Positions 16,738-27,000 of a DNA stretch of 64,000 nt are shown piece by piece. The stretch is taken from positions 62,001 to 126,000 of the forward strand of contig CAJMPP010000001.1 in NCBI GenBank assembly GCA_905215325.1, read 5' to 3'. The stretch comes from an uncultured bacterium. Lineage in GTDB: Bacteria > Actinomycetota > Coriobacteriia > Coriobacteriales > Eggerthellaceae. Position numbers and translations under genes: made by a program. How positions within the stretch are numbered: position 1 is the first letter of the stretch; the number at the start of each line of letters is the position of its first letter. The notes beneath the pieces are model-generated. The model saw nothing but the letters and a program-made list of their open reading frames with translations, made no database searches and was not told the origin of the DNA.

Positions 16738-17776
16738 GGCGCTTCCCCTGCTTACCGCGGCCGCCGCCCTGCTTCGAGCCGCCCTTGCCGGACTTGCCCT
16801 GCCCGCCTTTGCCCTTGGGAGCATGCGGGTTCTCGTGCTTGGCCTGCACCGTGCCGTTCGTGCCGCGCTTGGCGTTGGCGTGCTTCTTCTGAGCCGAACG
16901 CTTGCGACCGTGCTGCGCCGCATCGATGCGACGGCCGTCCTCGTCAAGCTGGATGACCTGGCGCTCGGCGCCGTTCTCGCCCAGGTTCAGGCGCGCGCGG
17001 TTCTGGCGGCGTTGCGCCTGAGAGGCCAGCTGAGCGGCGAAATCGTCCTCGGCGAACGTCTCGGGCTCGAACTCGTCGGCCTGCTCCGCCGGTTCATCTT
17101 CGGCAGGGAACCCCTGATCGCCAGCGCCCTGGTCGGCCATCTTGCCCCCGGCAAAGGCACGCACCACGGGCCCCTCGACGGGATACTCGTCGGCCTCGTC
17201 GACGATCTCGCCGGATTCATCGATCTTGCCGACCCAATCCAGCACTCGCTCCAAACGGAAGCCCGCCACAGCGGCGGCAGAGCGGACGCACCCCACAAGC
17301 GGGTCGAAGCCGTGCGGATCGCCGCCCTCGCCCACCACGTGCAGCGTGCAGGGGCGCTTGCGCGCACGGGTGCGCGTCCAGAAATACGGCTGGAAACGAT
17401 CAAGCATGCACTTGAGCTGCGAAGACGGGCCGGCGAAATACACCGGCGCCACGACGATCAGCTCGTCGGCATCCTCGAGCAGCGGGTAGACGTCGTCCAT
17501 GTCGTCACGGATGGCGCATCGACGCGGCGCCTCGTCCTCGGCGCGCTGCTCCTCGAAGGCCTCATCCTCGACGGCCTCCTGCTCGGTCATCGCGCCCTTC
17601 GCCTTGCGCTTGCAGAAATCGCAGGCGTTGCAGCCGGCCACGTCGAGCGTGGACACGGGCGCCAGGTACACCTCGTCTTCCGGGCACTCCTCGATACAGC
17701 TTTCAAACAAAAGGTCCGCAAGCGCGCCGCTTCGCCCCTCGACGCGAGGCGAGCCGACGATGATCAGGCGTTTCAT
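16730..17776 (-). CDS. NADPH-dependent FMN reductase-type flavoprotein with basic tail
   Basis: Residues 1 to about 200 form a flavodoxin-like fold: MKRLIIVGSPRVEGRSGAL binds FMN phosphate, CNACDFCKRKAKG resembles the Cys motif of iron-sulfur flavoproteins, and VAPVYFAGPSSQLKC follows. From about residue 250 the protein turns into a disordered, strongly basic Gly/Lys/Gln tail, as in some nucleic-acid-binding proteins. The ATG at 17776 overlaps the tatD stop (ATGA) and the 3' end overlaps rsmA, so all three are likely co-translated. Physiological role unknown. Confidence 0.8.
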   Translation of the reverse strand: MKRLIIVGSPRVEGRSGALADLLFESCIEECPEDEVYLAPVSTLDVAGCNACDFCKRKAKGAMTEQEAVEDEAFEEQRAEDEAPRRCAIRDDMDDVYPLLEDADELIVVAPVYFAGPSSQLKCMLDRFQPYFWTRTRARKRPCTLHVVGEGGDPHGFDPLVGCVRSAAAVAGFRLERVLDWVGKIDESGEIVDEADEYPVEGPVVRAFAGGKMADQGAGDQGFPAEDEPAEQADEFEPETFAEDDFAAQLASQAQRRQNRARLNLGENGAERQVIQLDEDGRRIDAAQHGRKRSAQKKHANAKRGTNGTVQAKHENPHAPKGKGGQGKSGKGGSKQGGGRGKQGKRRG

Positions 17777-18849
17777 TCGCAATTCCTTTCAGTTGCGGCG
17801 GTTTGCGCATGTTCGATCTGCCAGGCCGTGGGCGGGCGGTCCAACAATGCGCGCGCGTTTTGCGCGATTTGGGCCAGCATCTCGTTTCTGGCCTTCTCGG
17901 TTTCGCACCCGAGCACCTCGGCCATGCACGCCGCAGTGAACACGGTGTGCGCGGGGCCGCACGGCATGCCGCGCATGGGCTCGGGCGTCATGTACGGCGA
18001 ATCGGTTTCAGTGAGCAGCAGGTTGCGCGGCGTGCGCGCGACCGCATCGCGCGTATCCTGGCAGCGTTTGAACGTGAGGGCGCCGCCCAAAGCCACAAAG
18101 CAACCGCGGTCCACCCACGGCTCGAGCGTCTCCCAGTCCAGATCGAAGCAATGCAGCAGCGTGCCCGCCTCGGGGAAGCCCTCCTCGCGCAGGATGGAGA
18201 ACGCCTCGTCATGCGCCTCGCGCACATGCAACGCGGCAGGAAGGCCCGTGGCGTGCGCCAAGCGGATCTGACGACGGAACGCCTGCCGCTGGTCCTCGCG
18301 CGGCGAAAGGTCGTAATAGTAATCCAGGCCTATCTCGCCCACGGCGCATATTCGCGGGTCGACCAGGCGCTTGACCAGGCACGACTCCATAGCGTCATCG
18401 TAAAAGCGCGCGTTATGCGGATGCACGCCGGCCGCCAGGCGCAGGCGCGGCAACGGACGCGACGCTGCGTCTTCGGGCAGCGCGAAGCATGCGAGATCGG
18501 CACCGTCGGGCAGGTGCGTCAGCTCATCGCCGCCGGCGGCCAACACCTCGCGCGTGCGCCCCACCGCTTCCGACAAGCGCGACTGCGCCTGGGCATACCA
18601 GTCGTCGATGCGCTCGAACACGTCCGGGGGGTCCTCCTGCACATCGACGATGTCGCAGACGAACTCCACGCCCCACGCCGCGCAGCGCGCGAACTCCAGG
18701 GCCGGATCTGCCAGCAAGTGCACATGCGCGTGCGTATCCACCACCGGGCCGGCAAGCCGCGGCGGCTCCACCAGGCGAAACTTCCCATGCTTGCGCTTCT
18801 GCCGAAACAGCGCATCGGCGAAAACCGGTTGTTGCTCTTCCTCGGCCAT
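17773..18849 (-). CDS. tatD: TatD family metal-dependent hydrolase/DNase
   Basis: TatD enzymes are TIM-barrel metal-dependent nucleases or hydrolases. Metal ligands are in VDTHAHVHLL, GEIGLDYYYD, LHVREAH, LLHCFD and ETDSPYM. At 358 residues it is about 100 longer than usual; the extra length is an N-terminal stretch before the HxH motif and an insert around residues 75-135. GGAAGGGATGC precedes the ATG. The gene follows metG, as in many bacteria, and overlaps the flavoprotein gene. Confidence 0.92.
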   Translation of the reverse strand: MAEEEQQPVFADALFRQKRKHGKFRLVEPPRLAGPVVDTHAHVHLLADPALEFARCAAWGVEFVCDIVDVQEDPPDVFERIDDWYAQAQSRLSEAVGRTREVLAAGGDELTHLPDGADLACFALPEDAASRPLPRLRLAAGVHPHNARFYDDAMESCLVKRLVDPRICAVGEIGLDYYYDLSPREDQRQAFRRQIRLAHATGLPAALHVREAHDEAFSILREEGFPEAGTLLHCFDLDWETLEPWVDRGCFVALGGALTFKRCQDTRDAVARTPRNLLLTETDSPYMTPEPMRGMPCGPAHTVFTAACMAEVLGCETEKARNEMLAQIAQNARALLDRPPTAWQIEHAQTAATERNCE

Positions 18850-18878
18850 GCATCCCTTCCCTATACATATATATGCAG

Positions 18879-19002
18879 CAGGGCGAAGGGTCTCCCCTTC
18901 GCCCTGACACTTAACGCTACGTCCCCGAGATGTCCGAGATGTCCGAGATGTCAGGACTTTAAGTGTCGCGATGCGCGGCGGGGCGAAGGTGTCCCCTTCG
19001 CC
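18879..19002 (-). repeat. Hairpin-REP-hairpin composite between metG and tatD
   Basis: Two near-identical hairpins built on GGGCGAAGG...CCTTCGCC (18879-18906 and 18981-19002) flank a REP-like repeat. Between them GAGATGTCC occurs twice followed by GAGATGTCA (18926-18953). There is no T-run, so this is not a classic terminator. Confidence 0.7.
18905..18935 (-). repeat. REP-like palindromic repeat, copy 8
   Basis: TGACACTTAACGCTACGTCC followed by CCGAGATGTCC. Confidence 0.88.
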
Positions 19003-19055
19003 GCGATCCGCCGCAGCATCAAGCGCTCCACCTGCCTTTAGCAGGCGGGACCCTT

Positions 19056-20642
19056 TTATTCCTCGATCTGGATCTCGTCCATGTTCAGGCGCGGGAACAG
19101 CGGGTCGCCCACGGTGACCGTGTTGCCGGCGGACAGCTGGCCCCACTTCGTGGCGCCCTCGACGTCCACCACGTCGGTGACCTTGCCCAGGCTCAGGCGA
19201 TCGAAGACCTCGTTGGAGGTGTTCGGCATGAACGGGGCCATGTACAGCGCGATGATGCGGATTGCCTCGAGCGCGTTGTAGATGACGGCGGCCAGATCGC
19301 CCTGGGTCTCTTCCTTCTTCGCCAGGTTCCACGGAGCGCTTTCCTCGACGTAAAGGTTCACGCGACCGGCAAGCTCCTGCACCGCGGCGGCAGCGCCGGT
19401 GAAGTCGACCTGGGACATGCAGGCGTCGTACTTCGCGTACAGCTGCTCGACGATGGGCAGCATGGGGTTGGCAACGCGCTCGGCAGCGTCGACCGGCACA
19501 GCGGGCACCTTGCCGTCGAAGTACTTGTTCGTCATGTTGAACACGCGGCTGCACAGGTTGCCCCAGGTGTTGGCCAAATCGGCGTTGTACACCTGCACCA
19601 TGCGCTCCATGGAGATGTTGCCGTCATGGCCGAACTGCACGTCGGACATGAAGTAGTAGCGGTAGGCATCCACGCCGAAGATCTTCACCAGGTCGGCGGG
19701 CTTCATGCCGTTGCCCTTGGACTTCGACATCTTCTCGCCCTTGGTGAGCAAAAAGCCGTGGCCGAACACGGTGTGCGTGATGGGCAGGCCGGCGGCCATG
19801 AGCATAGCCGGCCAGATGACGCAGTGGAAGCGCGTGATGTCCTTGCCCACGAAATGGTACTGCATGGGCCAGCGCTGCTCGAACTCGCCAGCGCGCTGCT
19901 CGTCGCCGTAGCCGATACCGGTCAGGTAGGCTAGCAGGGCGTCAGCCCACACATAGGCCACGTGGCCCTCGTCGAAGGGCAGCGGCACGCCCCAGTCGAA
20001 GGTGGAACGGCTGATAGACAGGTCCTTCAGACCGCTCTTCACGAAGGTGACCACCTCGTTCTTGCGCGTTTCGGGGCGGATGAAGTCGGGATTCTCCTCG
20101 TAGAACTTCAGCAGCGGCTCCTGGAACTCGGAGAGCTTGAAGAACCAGTTCTCCTCGCCGCCGGCCTTCTGCACCGGGCGATGGCAGTCGGGGCACACCA
20201 GCTCGCCGTCCTCGTTCTTCTCAAGGTCGGACTCGGCGTAATAGGTTTCCTCGTGCACGCAGTACCAGCCCTCGTAGCTGCCCTTGTAGCACCAGCCCTT
20301 GTCGAACAGGTCCTGCCAGAACTTCTGCACGGTGCGGGTGTGGCGCGGCTGGGTGGTGCGCACGAAATCGGTGTAGGTGATGTCGAGCAGGTCCCACACG
20401 TTGCGGAACGCCGGCTCCATGGAATCGCACCAGGCCTGCGGGGTCATGCCCTTCGACTCGGCGGTATCGGCCACTTTCTGGCCGTGCTCGTCCATGCCCG
20501 TGACGAACGCCACGTCGTAACCGTTCATGCGCTGGTAGCGCGCGACGGTGTCGGCGGCGACGGTGGTGTAGGCCGTGCCCAGATGGGGCTCGGCGTTCAC
20601 GTAATAGATGGGCGTGGTGAACGAGTAGGTTCCCTTTGACAT
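19056..20642 (-). CDS. metG: Methionyl-tRNA synthetase
   Basis: Class I aminoacyl-tRNA synthetase loading methionine. AEPHLGTAY (residues 17-25) is the HIGH motif, KMSKSKGN the KMSKS loop, and CPDC with an upstream Cys the zinc knuckle. The 528-residue form lacks the C-terminal tRNA-binding domain found in Bacillus MetG. AAAGGA lies before the ATG at 20640-20642, and the N-terminus MSKGTYSFTTPIYYVN fits the family. tatD follows about 200 bases downstream. Confidence 0.96.
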   Translation of the reverse strand: MSKGTYSFTTPIYYVNAEPHLGTAYTTVAADTVARYQRMNGYDVAFVTGMDEHGQKVADTAESKGMTPQAWCDSMEPAFRNVWDLLDITYTDFVRTTQPRHTRTVQKFWQDLFDKGWCYKGSYEGWYCVHEETYYAESDLEKNEDGELVCPDCHRPVQKAGGEENWFFKLSEFQEPLLKFYEENPDFIRPETRKNEVVTFVKSGLKDLSISRSTFDWGVPLPFDEGHVAYVWADALLAYLTGIGYGDEQRAGEFEQRWPMQYHFVGKDITRFHCVIWPAMLMAAGLPITHTVFGHGFLLTKGEKMSKSKGNGMKPADLVKIFGVDAYRYYFMSDVQFGHDGNISMERMVQVYNADLANTWGNLCSRVFNMTNKYFDGKVPAVPVDAAERVANPMLPIVEQLYAKYDACMSQVDFTGAAAAVQELAGRVNLYVEESAPWNLAKKEETQGDLAAVIYNALEAIRIIALYMAPFMPNTSNEVFDRLSLGKVTDVVDVEGATKWGQLSAGNTVTVGDPLFPRLNMDEIQIEE

Positions 20643-20843
20643 GGTGCTTCCTTTTGCTCGCGGCCGCAGTCGGGCGAATGATGCCCCGCCAACCTGGGTT
20701 TTCGCAGTGCCCCTGATTGTACCACGCGGGGACAGCGCGAAGCTTGCCCCCGAGGCCGCCACCACGCAATCATCGAGCGATCCGGCGGGCTCGAGCGCTT
20801 GTGCACGTTTAATGAGCGGCACGGTTTGAACATATCTGGCCGG

Positions 20844-20849
20844 TATAAT
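20844..20849 (+). promoter_or_regulatory. -10 element of the secreted coiled-coil protein gene
   Basis: A perfect TATAAT lies 34 bases before the start codon; no good -35 at 16-18 bases. Confidence 0.5.
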
Positions 20850-20882
20850 TGATGCTAATTGTTATAAATCGAAGGATGGCGG

Positions 20883-22043
20883 ATGTTTTCTAACAAACTT
20901 CAAACGAACCCGAGCAGCCGCCCTCGCCACCGCTTGCCGCTGACCGTCGCCTTGAGCGCGACGCTAGCTTTCGCAAGCGTGCCGGTCGCGGGCTTTTCGC
21001 AGCAAACCGCATGGGCGGAGGACATCGACACGAACGTGCAGGCCGACGCCGCACAGCAGGAGGTCGAGCGCACTGCCGCCGAATACGACCAGGCCATAAG
21101 CCGCATCGACGACCTGAACCAGCAGATCGCCGACAACGAGGCGCGCATCGCCGAGATCGAGGAGACCCTTCCCACCCAGCAGGAGCGCAGCTCCGCTGCA
21201 GCGGTGAAGCTGTACAAGACCCAGGCTTCCACGCCCGGCTTGCTGGAAATGGTCCTCAGCTCCGAGAATATCGTGGATTTCTTCACGTCGCTTGAGTACG
21301 TGTCCCACATCTACAGCAGCAACCAGGCCGAGATCAAGCGCCTTGGCGAGCTGAAGGACGAGCTCGACCAGACGCATCGCGACCTTTCGCAGGCGAAGAA
21401 AGACGCCGATGCCGAGGCGGCCAACGCCGAGCAGGCGCTTTCCGCCGCCCAGCAGGCGCGCCAGGAAGCCCAGCGCAAAGCGCAAGAGGAAGCTGCCCGC
21501 CAGGCCGAGGAGGCCGCAAAGGCCGCCGAAGCCGAGGCTGCGAAAGCCGAAGCCGCACAAAAGGCCGACAAGCAGGAGCAGGCCGATCCCGCCAGCGCTC
21601 CGGCGGCCGCCGAAACCGCAGGCGGCTCTTCCGCGGGCACCGTGGAGGCGCCCAGCGACGACGGCGCCGACTGGGCAAGCGAGCGCGACGTGTTCGTGGC
21701 GCAGTGGGCCGGCCGCATCGACGCATATCTGGCCGGTTCGCCCATGGCGGGCACGGGCAAGGTGTTCGCCGAGGCCGCTTGGGATTACGGCGTTGACCCG
21801 CGCTGGTCGCCCGCCATCTCCAACACCGAAAGCTCGAAGGGCCTGTACTGCTCCGGCAGCTGCAACGCCTGGGGCTGGGGCGGCTGCAGCTGGGGAAGCT
21901 GGGAGGAGGCCATCCGCGATCACGTGGCCGGCCTTGCCCGCGGCTACGGCTACACCATCTCGGTGGAGGCGGCCAAGAAGTACTGCCCGCCGAACTGGGA
22001 GCACTGGTACAACGCAACGCTTGCGCAGATGAATATGATCTAA
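20883..22043 (+). CDS. Secreted coiled-coil cell-wall protein with lysozyme-like end
   Basis: A 386-residue exported protein. Residues 1-46 are a Sec signal peptide ending near TAWAED. Residues about 50-235 are a long coiled coil with an Ala/Glu/Gln/Lys-rich stretch, as in the PcsB/CwlO class of division or wall proteins. A short linker leads to a C-terminal domain (about 265-386) with AEAAWDYGVDPRWSPAISN and SCNAWGWGGCSWGSW, resembling glucosaminidase/lysozyme-like folds; NTESSKGLY may carry the catalytic Glu. A wall-remodelling role is inferred. GAAGGATGGCGG precedes the ATG. Confidence 0.72.
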   Translation: MFSNKLQTNPSSRPRHRLPLTVALSATLAFASVPVAGFSQQTAWAEDIDTNVQADAAQQEVERTAAEYDQAISRIDDLNQQIADNEARIAEIEETLPTQQERSSAAAVKLYKTQASTPGLLEMVLSSENIVDFFTSLEYVSHIYSSNQAEIKRLGELKDELDQTHRDLSQAKKDADAEAANAEQALSAAQQARQEAQRKAQEEAARQAEEAAKAAEAEAAKAEAAQKADKQEQADPASAPAAAETAGGSSAGTVEAPSDDGADWASERDVFVAQWAGRIDAYLAGSPMAGTGKVFAEAAWDYGVDPRWSPAISNTESSKGLYCSGSCNAWGWGGCSWGSWEEAIRDHVAGLARGYGYTISVEAAKKYCPPNWEHWYNATLAQMNMI

Positions 22044-22047
22044 ACGG

Positions 22048-22070
22048 AAACCCGGCCACAAGCCGGGTTT
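22048..22070 (+). terminator. Terminator of the secreted coiled-coil protein
   Basis: AAACCCGGC and GCCGGGTTT pair around CACAA, then CTTG, four bases after the stop. Confidence 0.8.
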
Positions 22071-22163
22071 CTTGCTAGCGGGGCGCGTCGGCCGCGATGG
22101 TGGCAGCTGCAATGCAACCGCCCGAGCACGAAACGCGCACGGAAGCGAACAGAGAGGCTCACC

Positions 22164-22251
22164 GCGTGAACAGGGGACGGAGGCACGTTCGAGAAGCAGC
22201 TTCGGAAAACGGAAGCCCCCTTCTGAACAGACCTCCGTCCCCTGGTCACGC
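22164..22251. repeat. Long inverted repeat with GGGGACGGAGG arms
   Basis: Two 20-bp arms (22164-22183 and 22232-22251) pair with one mismatch around 48 bases, which hold a small hairpin (GCTTC/GAAGC). The arm core GGGGACGGAGG shares GGGGACG with the RAYT-linked repeats but is a different element. Confidence 0.8.
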
Positions 22252-22257
22252 GCTCCT

Positions 22258-23055
22258 CTACCGCAGTTTATCGCGGCGCTGCTTCCAGTCGGGCATGAAA
22301 CGGTCCATAAGCTGGTGGAACTTTGGGCCGTGACCTCGCTCCAGCAGGTGGCACAGCTCGTGCACCACCACGTATTCCAGGCATTCCGGCGGGTAGAGCG
22401 CCAAGCGCACGTTGATGCAGATGCGACCCGTGGAAGGTTGGCAGCTGCCCCAGCGGCTGGTCATGTTGCGGTATGCCAGCTGGCCCGCCTTCACCCCCAT
22501 GATGGGCTCCCATGCCGCCACCAGCGCCGGCACGCACGCCTGCACCACCGCGTGCCACTGCGCCACCTCGTCTTTCGACGCCTGCGATGCCTGCGCCATG
22601 GGCGTGGCGGACACGCGCTCCATCTGGGCTTGAATCCAATCGTGCTTGCGATGCACGAAATCGGCCACGTCCGAAGGCGACATCCAAGCGGGCGCGGATG
22701 CGTCCACGTGGCCGCCGTCGCGGGCGATGCGCAGGTTGAGGTTCTTCACCTTTTTGCGCTGCAAGCGCACCTCGATGCCGTCAACGCAAAGCACCTCGGG
22801 CGCAGCTGCGCGCGCGGGCTTGCGGCGCACGGATTGCGACCCCGCCTTCCCCGCCCCGACCGCTGTGCGCCCGGCACCGGACGGACGCCGCTGGGCCACA
22901 ACCTTCCCCGCCTCGTCGCCCCTGCGACCGGAAGCGGCCGAACGCCGCTGCGACGCGGCGCGCGCCCCGCGCGAGCCGCCCGTTGCCTGACGCTTGAGCT
23001 CGCCCGAATCAACACGGCGCATGCGCACCGGGCCGGATCGGTTTTCGCTGGCCAC
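22258..23055 (-). CDS. YgjP-type M48-like metallopeptidase domain protein
   Basis: A 265-residue protein of the YgjP/DUF45 family, predicted zinc peptidases. VVVHELCHLLERGHGPKFH holds the HExxH site and third His; NMTSRWGSC is the family's other hallmark. About 90 N-terminal residues are Arg/Ala/Gly-rich and probably disordered. The start is a GTG three bases after the rsmI stop with GGAGG upstream, so it is likely coupled to rsmI. An ATG 11 codons in is an alternative. Confidence 0.85.
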   Translation of the reverse strand: MASENRSGPVRMRRVDSGELKRQATGGSRGARAASQRRSAASGRRGDEAGKVVAQRRPSGAGRTAVGAGKAGSQSVRRKPARAAAPEVLCVDGIEVRLQRKKVKNLNLRIARDGGHVDASAPAWMSPSDVADFVHRKHDWIQAQMERVSATPMAQASQASKDEVAQWHAVVQACVPALVAAWEPIMGVKAGQLAYRNMTSRWGSCQPSTGRICINVRLALYPPECLEYVVVHELCHLLERGHGPKFHQLMDRFMPDWKQRRDKLR

Positions 23056-23058
23056 GCC

Positions 23059-23907
23059 CTAGGCCTCCAGCGCGATCTCGTACGCAGCGTTGCGCGGCAG
23101 GCCGAACTCGGCCGCCAGCGTTTTCGCTATGTCCTTGTTGCGAACGCCCTCGGCTTTGAGCTGGGCGGCGCGGACGCGAGCGGAATCCTCGGCGCTTTCC
23201 TGAGCCGCCTGCCCCTCCGCCTCGCTGGGGCCGTCGACCACGATGACGATCTCGCCCTTGATGCCGCCGGCCGCCTCGCGGGCGGCGAACTCGTCGCGCA
23301 GCGCGGGCAGCGCATCGCGCACCACTTCCTCATGCAGCTTCGTGAGTTCGCGGCACACTGCCGCCTCGCGCAACGAGAAGGCCTCGGCAAGCGCCGCCAG
23401 CGCACCGGCGATGCGGTTCGGGCTCTCATAATAGATAAGCGCCGCGTCCAGCGTGCGCACCGCATCAAGCGCCGCCTTCTGCTCGCCGGCCTTGCGCGGG
23501 AAGAAGCCGCCGAAGTAGAAGCGCGGGTTCGTGCAGCCGCTGGCCACATATGCCGTGGCCGTGGCGGTGGGCCCGGGCAGCACCTCCACCGGCGCGCCCG
23601 CCTCCCGGCATGCGCGCACCAGCCGCAGGCCCGGGTCGGACACGCCCGGCATGCCGGCGTCGCTGCAGTACGCGATGACCTCGCCCGCCTCCACACGCGC
23701 CACGATGCCATCGGCGCGCGAGCCGATGAGCGCCTCGTCAAGACGCTCCAGGCGCTTGCCGATGCCGAACGCCGCCAACAGCTTGCCGGTGACGCGCGTG
23801 TCCTCCGCACACACCACATCGGCGCTGGTCAGCGCATCAAGCGCGCGCTGCGGCATATCGCCAAGGTTGCCGATGGGCGTCGGGCATATGATCAGCTTTC
23901 CGGACAT
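23059..23907 (-). CDS. rsmI: 16S rRNA (cytidine1402-2'-O)-methyltransferase
   Basis: RsmI methylates the ribose of C1402 in the decoding centre of 16S rRNA. The 282-residue protein starts MSGKLIICPTPIGNLGD and has AEDTRVTGKLL, AYCSDAGMPGVSDPG and LPGPTATATAYVASG, all family signatures. AAGGGAACG lies before the ATG at 23905-23907. The C-terminal helix-turn-helix-like tail is present. It is followed by the YgjP-type gene. Confidence 0.95.
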   Translation of the reverse strand: MSGKLIICPTPIGNLGDMPQRALDALTSADVVCAEDTRVTGKLLAAFGIGKRLERLDEALIGSRADGIVARVEAGEVIAYCSDAGMPGVSDPGLRLVRACREAGAPVEVLPGPTATATAYVASGCTNPRFYFGGFFPRKAGEQKAALDAVRTLDAALIYYESPNRIAGALAALAEAFSLREAAVCRELTKLHEEVVRDALPALRDEFAAREAAGGIKGEIVIVVDGPSEAEGQAAQESAEDSARVRAAQLKAEGVRNKDIAKTLAAEFGLPRNAAYEIALEA

Positions 23908-23968
23908 GAACGTTCCCTTCACGAAGATGATGGAGAAGATGGCGTCGCGCTTCGCGCTCTTTTGAATA

Positions 23969-23988
23969 GGCCGAGCTTTCGCTCGGCC
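23969..23988 (-). terminator. Hairpin between the activase gene and rsmI
   Basis: An 8-bp stem GGCCGAGC/GCTCGGCC with a GAAA tetraloop on the minus strand, followed by TATTC. It probably separates the two transcripts. Confidence 0.6.
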
Positions 23989-24010
23989 CCACGGTGCGGC
24001 TCGCGAACCC

Positions 24011-27000
24011 TTATGCTCGCGTTTCCTGCACGTCGAGCGCGCCGGCTTCCTCGACCGCCGGCGTGGTCGCCGCCGTACGGGCGGCGCGGGCCTCGGCTTC
24101 CTTGTCGGCCAAGTTGCTCTTCGCCACCGCAATCATAAGCTTGATGCGGTTGAGCTGGTTAACCTCCGACGCGCCCGGGTCGTAGTCGACGGCCACGATA
24201 TTGCTTTCCGGATAGCGACGACGCAACTCCTTGATAACGGCCTTGCCCACCACATGGTTCGGCAGGCACGCGAACGGCTGCGTGCACACCACGTTCGGCG
24301 CGCCCGTGCGGATGAGCTCCACCATCTCGGCCGTGAGCAGCCAACCCTCGCCCATGGAGTTGCACAGGCTCAAAATCTCGCTCGCGTACTCGGCCAGCTC
24401 GTAGATGCTCGCCGGCGGCTCGAAGCGCGTGGACTCCTCAAGCGCCTTGGTCACCGGCGCGCGCAGGGCCTTCACCGCCTGCAGGGCGATCTTGCTGCCG
24501 AACGCGCCCTTGGCCGAACGGCCGAGCGGATCCTTCTGGAAGATGCCGCCCGCCGCGCCGAACAGGAAGAACTCGATGAGCCCCGGCACCACGGCCTCGC
24601 AGCCCTCGTGCTCGATGACGTCGACGATCTGGTTGTTCGCCGTGGGGTGGAACTTCACCAAGATCTCGCCGACAACGCCGACGCGCGGCTTGGTGCCCTC
24701 GCCTTGCAAAGGCAGCGTGTCGAAGTCCTCGACGATCTGCTTGACCGTGCGCTTGAACTCGCCGCGCTTCACGCCGCGTTTCAGCTGGCGCTTGCACTCG
24801 GTCATCCAGTGGTCGAACAGGGCGTTCGCACTGCCGGGCTCAACCTCGTAGGGACGCGTGCGGTACAGGCACATCATGAGCAGGTCGCCGTACTGCAGCG
24901 CGGAAACCGCCTGATAGAGCATGGACGGCGTGATGGAGAAGCCGGGGTTGACCTCGCCCAAGTCCTTGAAGCTGATGGCGATGACCGGGATATGCGACAG
25001 GCCCACCGACTTGAGCGCCTTGCGGATGAGCGAGATGTAGTTCGTGGCACGGCAGCCGCCGCCGGTCTGCGTGATGAGCACGGCCAGCTTGTCGGTGTCG
25101 TACTTGCCGGACATGACCGCTTCCATGATCTGGCCCGTGACCAGGATGGACGGATAGCAGATGTCGTTGTTCACATACTTCAGGCCCGCGTCCACCGCCC
25201 CGTGGTCTACAGAGGGCAGCAGCTCCACGTTGTAGCCGAAGCGCTCGAAGATGGGCACGAGCAGCTCGAAGTGGTACGGCGCCATCTGCGGAGCCAGGAT
25301 GGTGTAGCCCGCGTCGCGCATCTCCTTGGTGAACTGGGCGCGCGGGAACTCCGTCGAAGCACCGCTGTCGCGCTGCTTGAACTCCGCCTGCACCTCGGGC
25401 GCGGCCTTTTCCGCGAAGCTTGCAGGCGGCTTGATGGCGGCCGCCGCGGCCTGCACGGCCTCGGCATCGGCGCCGCCGGCCTGCTTGCCCGCCGCACGCT
25501 CCTCGGCCTCTGCCAGCAGCTGCTCCACGTCCAAGCTGCACGCGCCGCAGCCCGCGGCGTTCTGCGCCTGCTCGGCCGCGCGCGCCTCGGCCTCCTCGTC
25601 GGCCTGGTCCTTCAGGGCCGCAAGCAAGCTGCGCACACGGATGCGCGCGGCGCCCAGGTTCGACACCTCGTCGATCTTCAGCACGGTGTACACCTTGCCC
25701 GCCTGCTCCAAGATCTCCTGCACCTGGTCGGTGGTCAGCGCGTCAAGGCCGCAGCCGAAGCTGTTCAGCTGGATGAGGTCGAGGTCCTTGCGCTCCGATG
25801 CCACCTTCGCCGCGGCATACAGGCGCGTGTGGTACATCCACTGGTCCACCAGGCGGATGGGACGCTCGAGCGTGCCCAGGTGCGCGATGGAGTCCTCGGT
25901 GAGCACCGCCAGGCCGAAGCTGGTCAGAAGCTCGGGGATGGCGTGGTTGATCTCGGGGTCGTTGTGGTACGGGCGGCCCGCCAGCACGATGCCGTGCGTG
26001 TGGGTCTTCTCCATCCACAGCAGCGTCTCGGCGCCCTTCTCGCGGATGTCGGCCTTGAACGCCTCGTCCTCAGCCCATGCGGCGTCCACCGCGGCATCGA
26101 CCTCGGCCTGCGTAGGCGCCGCCACACCCTTGCCGCACAGCTCGGGATGCGCCTGGATCAGCTCCACGAACAGGCGCTTCTTCAGGTGCTCCTTCTTATC
26201 GTAGGGCAGCCACGGGTTCAGGAACTGCGTATCGGAGGTGCGCAGCTCGTCGATGTTGAGGCGCAGCGCCTCGGCGTAGCTGGCCACGATGGGGCAGTTG
26301 AAGTGATTGCCGGCGCCCTCGTCCTCCTGGCGCTCCCACTTGCTGCAGGGGAACCAGATGAAGTCGGGGTGCTTGTCCAGCAGGTTCATGATATGGCCGT
26401 GCGAGAGCTTCGCCGGATAGCACACGCTCTCCGACGGCATGGACTCGATGCCGGCCTCGTAGGTTTTCTTCGTGGACGGGTCCGAGAGCACCACGCGCCA
26501 GCCCAGCTTCGTGAAGAAGGTGAACCAGAACGGGTAGTTCTCATACATGTTCAGCGCGCGCGGGATGCCTACGGTGCCGCGCGGCGCATCCTGCTCCGCC
26601 AGCGGCGTGTAATGGTCGAACAGCCGCTTCGACTTGTATTCGAACAGGTTGGGGACCTTGTCGGCCTTCGTCGCCTGGCCAAGCGCGCCGGCGCCCTTCT
26701 CGCAGCGGTTGCCCGTGATGAAGCGGCGATGCTTGCCCGTGGCCTCGTCGACGCCGAAGTCGTTGACGGTGAGCAGGCAGTGGTTCGAGCACGCCTTGCA
26801 GCGCACGGTCCTGTGCGTGGGGGCGAGCGCCTCGAGCGCGTCAAGGGACAGCAGGCCGCTGACCTGCGAATCCTGGCGGCTGAAGCGGTCGCGGGCCAGA
26901 AGCGCCGCGCCGAACGCGCCCATGTTGCCGGCGATGTCGGGACGCACGGCGTTCACACCCGAGAGCTGCTCGAAGGCGCGCAGCACGGCGTCGTTGAGGA

